From Aphrocallistes beatrix (taxonomy: Eukaryota > Porifera > Hexactinellida > Sceptrulophora > Aphrocallistidae), in the NCBI GenBank assembly GCA_963281255.1, contig OY725496.1:3263723-3327722 (forward strand): a stretch of 64,000 nt of DNA, in the 5' to 3' direction. Position numbers and translations under genes: made by a program. How positions within the stretch are numbered: position 1 is the first letter of the stretch; each line of letters starts with the position of its first letter. The notes under the pieces were generated by a model. That model did no database searches, had not been told where the DNA came from, and saw only the letters and a program-made list of their open reading frames with translations. Below, piece by piece: positions 21,446-32,168 of the stretch.

Positions 21446-23225
21446 ATCTAAGTTCGAAAAAGTTTCTAATTTAACTATACATTATATCTCACAGAACAAC
21501 ACTATGCTACAAGTGCAAGCTGATGCGAGTGGTAAGAAATTTCCTGGATCACGAATTTCGAAAATGTTCTAGAATTTTGATCAAGATTATTTAACGAGTT
21601 AGATGACATTACATCTCATACTTTAAAAATATAGAATATCCAGAGATTTCGCTCCTAAAATCTAGGGATTTTCAAGAGGAGTTGGTAAGTATACCATGTC
21701 TGGATGGCGACGGCATGATGAAGGTGGAGGGAAACTGGGATATTTTTCTAACATGATGCAAACATTGATGAGTCATTATTACTTGATCATGAAAATATTC
21801 ATATAGAAAGGTGTTGTGATGCGAATAAACATTTCGTTTCAAGCAACCTAATATTTATCTCTTCTCGTTTTCAATGTAATCCACCTTTAACGCCTACTCG
21901 AGGTGTGAAAAATTATGAAATTTTTGAGGAAGCCTTTTTGGGCAACATAGGAATGCATAAGTGTGTGAATTTAACATTTTAAATATTTTCGATCAGTCAT
22001 CGTTGCCTGCCAACATACATATATTTATTAAAAGGTGTCATGATGAATAATGAACACTTATCCGTTGAAACTTTTCTTTTATCACTTTTCATTATGAAGT
22101 TAATTAGTTTAAAACATCTGTATAGTTTTATCCTCATATGGATATGAATAATCATATTAATCTTGCTCAGTAATAATTATTGTAATATAATTCTGCACCA
22201 TATTGATCATTACAAGTCTAAACTCTTACATGTATTATTCGTTGAAACAATAGAATTGGGATTGCGTTAATTCATTGCCATCGTGTATAGTGGTCAAAAT
22301 GGGTGTATGTGGCATAAAGTGGCACTGATTGATAATTACAAAAAGTTAGGAATTAATGATTAATTAGAAAAATTAACCTGTGACCAATTTGAATGCGAAT
22401 TATTCGAATCTGGAATCCGATTAGCTGTATCCTATACCGTTTAGAAGTAACCCTCTTCATGAATAGACATTTTAGTATTATTTGTATGGGAAAGAATCAA
22501 GTGTTGAAATACTTTTGTCCGCTTAGTGTATATGTTGCAGTCAAAGTGCGTTTTCAGCCAAAACGCGTTCTGACTTGTATATACATCCATCGAGTGATAT
22601 ATTCATAGTATTGGCTTTTATTTGTATGAATACCTCAGCAACTGTATTGCATCTTTGAACTTTTATCTCTGAACTGACATGATGTCAGAGTTCTGCGTAG
22701 GCTAATCACTTCTAATCTTCTTTCAATCCTTTGAATTATCTATTTTTAGGATTCAATCTATTTTTAGTTACGACCTACATACATGATTGTGCCACTAATC
22801 CTATAAAAGGAGTGATACGTATATTTCTACAATTAGAAATCTACTGAGTCTCGGTTAGAAGAAAGATAATATCCAACTACGGAGTGCATATATTCGATAA
22901 TGATTGAGGGAGGCTGGCTTACAAAATTTTAATCTCCTCTTTACCCTCCGTCGGGTTTGCATTGGATCCGACTCGAACTGAGCGATTACTATTTTAAATA
23001 TCTTGAAATGATTCGATTAGGACAGATTATTTGATCTAGACGTAGTGCCAGGTGTCCCTCTCAAATCATAATTTCTTAGGATCAAGTGTCTCCTGGACTT
23101 AACACTGGTCCAGCAGTCCGCAGGGGACAGTTCATACACAATGACCCCTTTCTAATCTCCATTTCCACTAAACTAGCATTACCTCTGACTTAAATATTGA
23201 TTAGTATACAGGTAGTAGGTTTCAA
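21446..23225. other. Intergenic DNA upstream of eRF1
   Basis: About 1.8 kb without a recognised gene. A short stretch at 21674-21790 has a coding-like look (GGGKLGYFSNMMQTLMSH) but matches nothing I recognise and is followed by stops. The eRF1 promoter should lie in the last few hundred bases. No TATA box stands out. Confidence 0.4.
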
Positions 23226-26200
23226 ATGGCGAATGCTCAGGACGCGGGGGATCACAATGTAGAGATGTGGAAGATAAAAAGATTGATAAAGAGCCTCGAA
23301 GCAGCTCGTGGGAACGGAACCAGCATGATTTCTCTCATCATCCCTCCCAAGGACCAGATCCCGCGGATCGGGAAGATGCTGGCGGACGAGTTCGGGACTG
23401 CGAGTTGTATCAAGAGTCGGGTCAATCGTCTCTCCGTGCAGAGTGCCATCACCTCTGTGCAGCAGCGACTCAAGCTGTATAACAAGGTGCCGACTAACGG
23501 CCTCGTGGTGAGTAGTGAGTTACGTGGTCTCTATCTAATTAAGCCGACATTTTTAGCTAATTTCCCCGCCTAAAATGTCAATAAACTCCTCGTTATAGAG
23601 AATGTCTATATGTCAGTCTATGTCCTTACTTCTTTCCAAATACCTCTAACATTCTGGATTCCTATTCTACCGTCCATGCATACACTTTTCCATTACTTGT
23701 ATTGATTGATATTTTCGGCGATTTTCCTGTCGATTAGCACTTCCACTACTGTTATGAACTATGTATAATGTTTTAGTACAAATATCTAATCATTTTTTCA
23801 AGATTTACTGCGGTACTATCCTTACGGAAGATGGGAAGGTGAAAAAGGTGAACATCGACTTTGAGCCTTTCAAACCCATCAACACCAGTCTGTACCTCTG
23901 CGACAACAAGTTCCACACCGAAGCTCTGTCTGCGCTGCTCAACGATGATAACAAGTTCGGGTTCATCGTCATAGACGGGAAGGGCGCTCTATTCGGGACT
24001 CTGTCCGGAAACACCAGGGATGTGCTGCACAAGTTCAGCGTAGATCTGCCTAAGAAGCACGGGAGAGGTGCGTGAGATCTCTCAAGTCCAGACAGCTCTG
24101 ATTGCTCATTAATGACATCATTCCTCTAGGTGGCCAATCGTCCGTGCGATTCGCACGTCTTCGAATTGAAAAGCGACACAACTACGTTCGGAAGGTCGCA
24201 GAGACAGCTGTGCAGCTGTTCATCACCAACGACAAAGTGAATGTCACAGGCCTTATCCTAGCCGGCAGTGCTGACTTCAAAACGGACCTGTTCGCTGCTG
24301 ACCTATTCGACCCACGTCTGCAAGCTAAGGTGATTGTCATTCATTCTATCTCCACTGCACAAGGCCTAATGCACTTGCATAGCGAACTTACTTTTTGATA
24401 AATCATAGGTTCGGCCACGGCTTTAGGTAAATTTACCTAACTTATTGGATGACGTCATCAGATTCATAGCATTCATTTGCCTATTTTGTGTATTGGATGA
24501 CGTCATCAGATTCATAGCATTCATTTGCCTATTTTGTGTATTATAAGATGACTTGAGCTGAAAATGAACAATGCAATGTCCCTCTCAGCTATTCGTGGCA
24601 TAGCTACTTGAGTTGTTAATCACTAATAATAACAGGTGCTGAAGCTTGTCGATGTCTCGTATGGAGGAGATAACGGCTTCAACCAAGCCATCGAACTTTC
24701 TGTCGAGGTTCTTTCGAATGTCAAATTTATCCACGAGAAGAAGTTAATAGGGAAATATTTCGACGAAATCTCTCAAGATACGAACAAATACTGTTTTGGT
24801 GTGGTCGACACCCTCAAGGCGCTTGAGATGGGGGCGGTGGACACTCTGATTGTGTGGGAGAACCTGGAGATGATGCGGTATGTGCTCAAGAACCACGCGG
24901 CTGACAGTCAGAACATCCTCCACCTGAACCCGGACCAAGAGCAGGACAAGTCCAAGTTCACAGACCCGCAGACAGGCGTGGAGCTGGAGTTGGTTGAGAA
25001 GGTACGCGCGGTTATTAAGAATTATTGTGTGCTTGTTCCGTTCAGAACAAATTAGGTCCATCGCAGTAGACCAGGACTTCCCAATTAGATAGGGTGGAGC
25101 GCCATAACCTGGCAATTCTCTCCTAAATTATGAATTTCGATTTTGAATGGAAATACAATCCTGTTTCCTTAACAAAGTATTAATGAAGTCAGTGGAATCG
25201 ATATTTTGTTATGGTAGACTCCTAATACGAGCGACCCCAAGGAATAATATTGACAAGCGCGCTTCGCTTGCTTGCGCTGCGCGGCTTGCAGACACTGCGT
25301 GTCTGCAGATTTACCCAGTGGGCGCTTGCGGATATTAGAGAAACAATACGTCGCTTTCTTGTTTTATACTAAGTAAGCTGGATTGTCACTTGTGTACGGT
25401 TACATTAATGAAATCAGAACTGTAGCAGAAATTGTTTCGTGATAAATATAATTTACTTTGTATTAAGTCAACTAATCTGAATGTAAGCTCAATTTGAATA
25501 CACAAAGTTCACATTGCTAAAGATTATTATACTTAAATAATCAATTCCAGTCCATGTCGTTAAAAGTTATTTTATGATCGAATTGATTGATCGTAGCATA
25601 TAACACACTTTAATTGTTGTTAACAATCAAATTATAGACTCAAAATAGCAGTATTCAATCATTTATATGAAATAGAATCGTGTGAATGGCATTATAAAAG
25701 GCTGATAATTGATTGGTTCACATAAACCAATGAATTTCAATCACAAATAGTTATTTTGATTGTATGCATAAGTCAATACTATTTTATTCCAATGTATTTG
25801 CATTATAAAATAATCGAATTTGATTGGTCAGCACATTTTGTTACCTATCTCGTCGAGGTGTGAACATTTCGCTTAGATCTTCGAACTTAATCCTAGATTC
25901 ACCATTTGACACCTACATGCCAATTTTCGTATTTCTACGACTTGCCAATTCTTCAATCAATTCGGACAAACAAACAAACAAACAAACAAAAAAAATCCTG
26001 GAGTTTTAATATATAAGATACCTGTAACTGTTGAGCATACTTGTATTAAGTGCAGTGGCGGCTCCAGAGATTTTAACTTAGAGGGAGCCAACTTAAATTC
26101 GACTGTCCTAGAATTGGAAGACCAGCGTTAATGCAGTAGCCAGGATTTTGGATTTTGGATTGGGGGGGGGGGGGGGGTCATGAACGAGCAAATAGGTGGT

Positions 26201-28356
26201 CTGGAGAGCTTGTCCCCCAGAAAATTTCCATCTAAGGAGCAATAATTTCGATCTAATTTATCTTATTATTCATTCATTTTGGTGCATAAAAATCAAGACA
26301 AAAAGTAGAAAGCAACTTTGTAACTTTATTTGGGGCGGCATGGCCCTCCTGTAGAGCCGCTACTGATTATGGGTAATTGAAATAGCCCTCGCAAAAGCAG
26401 AAAATCGCCGAAATTGGGAGTATTTTTTGAAATTTCTTAAAAAAATAATTTTCAGAATTGAGTCAAAATAAACGTCTCAGGTTTCGAAAATGTACTGTTG
26501 AGTTTTATTATTGTTAAAGCTCATCATTATTATTTATTTTAAGTTTAAAATCCACATTTTTTGTTGGATATACGAAGTCATGTTCGTGAAATATTAATAG
26601 GAATAGTTCGCTATACTTTCTAAACTACAACCTAGGCTGCTCGTAGCTTACTATATAACAACCTGAGATACGGTCCATTTCGCTGTCATTTTATGGTTCA
26701 TTTTTGCTATATATAGACAGCCCTCGCTGTTCACGTATTTACCGTTTCCTCGATTATTTTGGTTAGAATTGGTTAGAATTGGTTGTATAGCAATAATATT
26801 ACAGCTATTTCCAATACTTGAAATTATGATCATTCATTCGCTAATAATCATATAATGTAGGTGGGTCTTAAATCTAGGAATTTAATCCCTGTTGGTTTCC
26901 ATTAACTATTAGTTTCGCTGCTCGCGGTAATTCTCGTCATCGAAAGACAGTTGGCATGATTGTAAAGGACACGCTTCCTCCCCTCAGCGTTAAGAATTTG
27001 GACTGCATAATTTCCAAAGTTACACTGAAGTATAGTTGGCATCGTCTCTCAACTCCTTAGAGGCCATCATGCACGATGCAACTTTATTTTAATGCAACAA
27101 AGTTGTACTGGTATACATGTCGGAATTATGCAAGCAACTTTTTACATGCGGCTTTATTTTCAACTTGTATGGTAACTTTAGATTCAGAATGAAGTTATCT
27201 GTGTTGATAATTTTACTTTGTTCATGCATCCTAATGAATAAGTCAGGGGCGTAAACTCGGGATGAGGATTGGTGGGGCTTTGGGCTAGAACTCAGGATTA
27301 GTAAGGACATTTGGACAATTCGTATTAGGTTCTCAACCATAAATGCGTATCCGTAATTTATCTCATTGACACTATGGATTTGTCGCACAACTAGGTAGCC
27401 GATCATGTCCGATGTTTGTCTCTAGTTGTCCTCTAATCAGCAGAGTACAAATTGGAATATTTATTTCCAATCGTGGGACTTATAACGAATTTGTTGTCTT
27501 AATCATTTTTTATCCAAGGGCTGTCTAGATCAGGGGTCGGCAACCTATGGCACGCGAACACCATTGCCACTGCACTGGCACATAAGGTTATAAATATGTC
27601 GACATTATAGGTAAACTGGCACACTTCATTCAAAAGGTTGCCGACCCCTGGTCTAGATTATTATAGATGATTCGGTGGAATCAATGCACTAAGCAAATGA
27701 ATCAAAACAGGGATTTACTTGCTACTTACTACCTTTTTATTTCTTTGGAGGAAAATAAAAAGTAGTAAGTAAATTTCCGGGACACCCTGATGAAATGGAC
27801 ATGGTTAAATTAAGAAAATTCTGATTCTGAAATGCTCAAATATTTCTGCAAATCGCTCGATTCGCCCTAGTTTCGGTCTTATACAATCAATAATTTCTTC
27901 TCCTCACGCCAACTAAATGCCGATCAAAAAATAAGTAACAAGTTAAAAAAAAAGTAGTGAGTGAGTAAAACTAGATCTAAATGGAGGAAAAAATAAAGTA
28001 GCAAGTAAATGGTTGGCAAAAAAAAATCCGTACGACTTTTTTTTTTGCCAGTTCTGGAATTCCTGAATCAAAATATCATTGTCCAACCTGTGCAGTGGAA
28101 TCAAATCTTGTATATTCTGTTAATTTAGCCATTAAGTCTGTCCATTAATATTTAGACTCCGTTGCTTGAATGGTTCGCGAACAATTACAAGACATTCGGC
28201 GCTGCTCTCGAGATCATTACTGACCGATCTCAGGAAGGGTCCCAGTTCTGCCGAGGGTTCGGAGGGATCGGCGGTCTCCTCAGGTACAAAGTGGACTTCC
28301 AGGAGATGGAGTACGATGACGACGACACTGACTTGTTCGATGACGACATCTTCTAA
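23226..28356 (+). CDS. ETF1: Eukaryotic release factor 1 (eRF1), five coding exons
   Basis: Exons at 23226-23507, 23803-24067, 24130-24329, 24636-25001 and 28156-28356 join in frame through GT..AG introns to 437 codons, the same length as human eRF1. eRF1 reads all three stop codons in the ribosomal A site and triggers peptide release with eRF3. Domain 1 has GTS (31-33), Glu55 and YLCDNKF (125-131). Domain 2 has GGQ (183-185), whose Gln drives hydrolysis. Domain 3 ends with the acidic tail [13 protein letters not shown]. The NIKS motif at 61-64 reads CIKS, and residues 72-73 are Gln-Ser where human has Leu-Gly. The last intron (3.15 kb) holds a Helitron and a hAT MITE. Identity is certain; the motif change is the oddity. 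Confidence 0.98.
24443..24540. repeat. 48-bp tandem duplication in eRF1 intron 3
   Basis: The unit tattggatgacgtcatcaga..cctattttgtg occurs twice without change. Each copy contains the palindrome TGACGTCA, the consensus CRE/ATF site. It lies in the intron between 24330 and 24635. Confidence 0.88.
25254..26018 (-). mobile_element. Non-autonomous Helitron, family 1, in eRF1 intron 4
   Basis: Same structure and nearly the same sequence as 19682-20442: the hairpin end with CTTG (reversed) at 25254, the 5' end TCTTATATATTAAAA at 26018, and an (aaac)n tract near 25970-25990. High similarity between copies suggests recent spread. Confidence 0.78.
26159..26178. repeat. Poly-G run
   Basis: A near-uninterrupted run of about 17 G in eRF1 intron 4, flanked by gattttggattttggatt. 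Prone to length errors in sequencing. Confidence 0.85.
27531..27650. mobile_element. 120-bp hAT MITE with CAGGGGTCGGCAACC ends in eRF1 intron 4
   Basis: The ends CAGGGGTCGGCAACC and GGTTGCCGACCCCTG are perfect inverted repeats. The 8-bp duplication gtctagat lies at 27523-27530 and 27651-27658. This end sequence is of the widespread hAT-Charlie type. The perfect duplication points to a young insertion. Confidence 0.93.
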
Positions 28357-29968
28357 CGGCGGAGAAGAGAGGCTCGCTACGGCTACAGGCCGGGCGAGGC
28401 TCGTAGACTCTCTCCCGACCTGTCTAGTTTAGTGCATAGATAGGTCAACAAACTTGTGTGGTGGCTGTGAACCATAGTATTCTACTCAATATCTAGACAA
28501 TGTTAGAGATTGGTGCTAGTACATTTGCTGGTATTTCATTAGAGACATTCACAAATATTGTTTGTTAATATTTCACACTTTTGGGTTGATATCTCCTGAG
28601 TTGCTGCATTATCGGATTAGGTATCAGGGCCTGCAGAGGCGTCAGGTGAGTGAGGCCACGTCCTGACCTCCTTTCTACTTTGCTGTGTTTATATGTGGCA
28701 ATTAAAATTTTCCTCGATAATATATCGGTTCGCTTATCAAGGAGGAGGAATTTTGGGGGCATTTGATTATCAAATGTATCTTTAATTTTTACCTACCAAA
28801 TAATCAAAAAGCTGGAGAGCAATTTCCTCAATGAAACCTAATTTGTGCTTTACCTTATTTATACTTTGGTCATTTCATAAGTACTGAGCCGTAATCTGTA
28901 TTCAGAAGTTAGTGAAAATATACTATTTTCGATTTGTCCATTGTATAGCTCAGGGGATCAGCTTTCGATTTGCATATAGGATTGTTGTGATAGAACAATT
29001 AGGATTGGTCTTCGATTTATATACATGGTTTAGGTGACTTGAAAAATTGGAATCTCCCCATTGAAAATGGCTTTAAAATGAATTTAGTGATATTTTTTTG
29101 AATTCATGGAATAAGATCACTACAAGGTCAAATAGTTAAGAACATATGTGTGATGGCGGGAGGTGTTCTGTACAATAACCTGTGATAAAAAGTAATTATG
29201 CAACTTTACGTGGATTTTTCCCAATTTTCTCCCCCTAAAAATGGGACAAAAGTGGTAGTATACCATTTCATAAACAGTTTATTCCCCAGCCTAAAACCAT
29301 AATGCTACAAATAAATAAATATTTATGTAGAATTTAATGGAAGGATCAGTTTTAATCTAAATTTGCTTAGAAATGAAATACAGCCTTAGGGAACTCAAAA
29401 ATCACGTTTGAAGGCAGTATCCTAAACTGATGTACTTAAATCGGATGTAGGAACCACAATAATTGTCCTATCACAGTAATTCTGTTGCAAATCGAAAGCT
29501 GATCCCCTGAGCTATACAGTGGACAAATCGAAAATATTATAATTCTACTAACTTCTAACTTACAGATAACGGCTCAGTACTAATGAAATGACCTAAGTAC
29601 CGTTGATTCATCTGCATCGATTTCCGAATAATGTCAGGGGCGAAGTTATTTAACTAAATTCAGCTCCCTCCCTCAGTTGGAATTATTGGGAGGGGGGAGG
29701 GGGGAGGGGGGGCGAAATAAACTTTCTCTCGCCCCCAGTTGGGATTATTGAAGGAAGGGTATGACGTCCCCCATAATCACTGTTAATGAGAATCTCAAAA
29801 ATATACTCGAGTGTCAAAGTAAACCAACCTTTGTAATTAATTTATTAATCCACGATTTTAGGAAATGTTACGAACACGAGCAACTGGTCCTCCTCGGATT
29901 AGTCATGGCTTGATCTGACTGCATCAAATTCTGATTTACCTGAGTTTCCTAGTTATTTTGTCTTAGCT
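28357..29968. other. Intergenic DNA between eRF1 and the claudin-like gene
   Basis: Contains the fold-back repeat at 28866-29598 and a G-rich low-complexity patch (29690-29715). No gene recognised. A tract ending TTTTGTCTTAG just before the next ATG (about 29955-29966) could be a 3' splice site. Confidence 0.45.
28866..29598. repeat. Fold-back element with arms of about 110 bp
   Basis: The left arm tcatttcataagtactgagc..ccattgtatagctcagggga and the right arm ctgagctatacagtggacaa..ggctcagtactaatgaaatg are inverted copies with minor gaps. The 450-bp spacer is AT-rich. Non-autonomous DNA transposon of uncertain superfamily. Confidence 0.75.
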
Positions 29969-30919
29969 ATGCTTGGTAATCTCGCCCCGATACTCTCAGG
30001 GCTGGTGACACTGGTCGCGATGCTAGCTCTGATCGCAGCTGCTGCCTCTGAACACTGGTTTATCTCGCACGTGTGCGACCCTCACGACTTCCTCGCCACC
30101 CTCCCTAAGCTGACCACCAACGCCAACCCCCTAACAACGTGTGACGTGAACCAGGTTCCTGTCAGCGTGCCTTCCTACGATCACGCGGGGAGTCTGTGTG
30201 GAGACACGGAGAGGCACGCGGGGGAAATGAGGTTCGGACTCTTCTCTGGTTACTCCAACCTTGACCCGTCCCTACTCGGCTTTCGGAGTGAGTCGTTTCT
30301 CTTGTGGGACTACTTCCAGGATTACAGCAGGGAGGATGCCAACAGAGACCTGATCCGCTATAACATCTTCTTCGGGGGGATATTCGCGCTTCTCATCATC
30401 TCTGTTTTCCTCTGCCTCCCCGCCATTTTTTTCTCCGTCCTCAACTCCTACCAGGTGGTGACCACCTGGTGGCGAGGCCCAGCGGCGATCTACATCCTCA
30501 ACCTCCTCATCTCCTTCTTCGCCCTGCTAGCGCTGGGTCTGGCGGTGGAGCTGTACTTCGAGGACATCCGCTATGCCAACCTCCTCGACTACAACATCAA
30601 CCTCTACACCAAGTCCTACCCCTACGCTAGTTTCTACTGTAACATTGTGGGGGCCGTGCTGCCCTTCATATCTGTAGGCCTTGCTAGGTTTGAGGCGTGG
30701 CGGGAGCGGCACAAGAAGACCACAGAGAAGATCCCCATCGCTATCGCTCCCCCTATGATGCCCATGCCCCCTCCCATGCCCATGCTCCCTCCCCCGGACT
30801 CAGGGATGCTGGAAGAGCCGCTGCCCCCCGAGTTCGACACCCAGGAGCTGACCATAGCCATGAAGCAGTCGGAGGCGAGCATGGGGGGATCAGAGGTGGA
30901 GGATGAAATGCACTTCTAG
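29969..30919 (+). CDS. Four-helix membrane protein, claudin/PMP22-like superfamily
   Basis: A single-exon frame of 316 codons. Four hydrophobic segments lie at about residues 7-28, 133-158, 172-197 and 221-245. A long first extracellular loop contains HWF after helix 1, cysteines (36, 59, 77) and the RFGLFSGYSN stretch; a short loop lies between helices 3 and 4. This layout is that of the PMP22/EMP/claudin/clarin group. The cytoplasmic tail is proline- and methionine-rich (PPMMPMPPPMPMLPPP) and ends acidic. The closest known relative cannot be named from sequence alone: the W-GLW-C-C claudin signature is not cleanly present, so a clarin-like protein is as likely. Located at the plasma membrane by inference. 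Confidence 0.6.
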   Translation: MLGNLAPILSGLVTLVAMLALIAAAASEHWFISHVCDPHDFLATLPKLTTNANPLTTCDVNQVPVSVPSYDHAGSLCGDTERHAGEMRFGLFSGYSNLDPSLLGFRSESFLLWDYFQDYSREDANRDLIRYNIFFGGIFALLIISVFLCLPAIFFSVLNSYQVVTTWWRGPAAIYILNLLISFFALLALGLAVELYFEDIRYANLLDYNINLYTKSYPYASFYCNIVGAVLPFISVGLARFEAWRERHKKTTEKIPIAIAPPMMPMPPPMPMLPPPDSGMLEEPLPPEFDTQELTIAMKQSEASMGGSEVEDEMHF

Positions 30920-31028
30920 CCTCGCTCACGTACTACTCCTCTCCATTTCTTAGTCAGGCCTACAACCATTCTCACTTTATTTATCTTTTTTACCTTATAT
31001 TCGTAATATTTTTAGTCTTAGTTAATTA

Positions 31029-31034
31029 AATAAA
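31029..31034 (+). terminator. Polyadenylation signal AATAAA of the claudin-like gene
   Basis: AATAAA about 110 nt beyond the TAG stop at 30917-30919. Confidence 0.5.
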
Positions 31035-31281
31035 TATATATACGTTCTTTCCTTTTATTTAGTATTTACTATTTATTAATTAAAAACAGTTCAGTATTTT
31101 GGGCCTTTTGATATAAGATTCTAGGAATTAGGAGAATAATCTAAATTTTCCTGAGAGAATGTTAGTGTTTTATTGTGCGTCCTTTCATCATTAGTTTAGT
31201 TGGTGTGAGCCCTGAATGCTAATGCCACATTCGTATTTACGTGACCTTTGAATTCATAACAATCAACGATTTGATCATATA

Positions 31282-31587
31282 CAGTAGAGCCTCGTTTGTA
31301 CCAACACCAGGGACGGTCGAAATTGGTTCGTATTATCCACAGAATTCGTATTAATCGAAGTGATTTACATGTATTTTCTTCCGTAGGGGATACAGAAAAA
31401 CTGTCCGTAACATCCAGAGTTTCGTATTATCCGTGTTTGTTTGTATTAATTAACCCCGCATATACCAGGAATGTGTTACGTCATTTCCTGTTTAAGCCAT
31501 TTTGGGCGGGGAAGCCATATAAATTTGGGATCCAGACTATAAATAGAAAAGACCCCAGGTAAAAGTGGCATTAACGAGGTTTTACTG
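31282..31587. mobile_element. TA-flanked pogo-type MITE
   Basis: The left end CAGTAGAGCCTCGTTTGTAC and the right end, reversed, CAGTAAAACCTCGTTAATGC are an inverted pair. TA flanks both sides (31280-31281 and 31588-31589). An interior gtattatccgtgttt..gtatt motif is shared with the relics at 840-985. Lies 580 bp upstream of mitofilin. Confidence 0.82.
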
Positions 31588-32168
31588 TATCTAAATATTA
31601 ATTTGTTTTGTTTGTTTGTATATTTAGTGGGATCTTCAAACCGTTAATAATGAGGCCGAAGTTTTCCATTTAAAATGATTTTGAATTTGTTGTCAAACAG
31701 AATAATTATTCGAACTCTTAGCAGACAATATAGGGCGAGAAAAAATATCTTTGCTGACCATTGTCTTGACGAAAGTAAACTATTCGTATACACACGATTA
31801 TTTATTTACTATCTTTCTTTCAGGATAGAGTTATTGAAAAGTACAAATTTAAAAAACGTTTCATGGTTTCGCGTAACGTAAAATAATGTTCAATAGATTC
31901 TGAAAAACATAAGATGAAAGGGCCGAAAATTCCACAGACGAAAGTTCCTGGATTCGTAGGATTTATTTATGCTGTAGATGTGCCCATTATATTTATTTTA
32001 CAGGGTGATTAAAAAATGCCACCCATTAATGTCATAAAGTTCACAATCCCTTAGGTATTAATACCATATTTAGTGCACGTTAAAAGTGAGCTGTCGAAAT
32101 GAAAAGTGATCTAACAACTTTAGTTTCTCAATTTCCCGCTGTTCGTTATTCCCACTCTCCGATTAGCT
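31588..32168. other. Intergenic DNA upstream of mitofilin
   Basis: AT-rich, no gene recognised. It includes the mitofilin promoter by position. Confidence 0.4.

Noticed and set aside
21674..21790. Possible exon with GGGKLGYFSNMMQTLMSH
   Set aside because: Looks codon-like, but I recognise no family and it runs into stops. Without RNA evidence it is not called.
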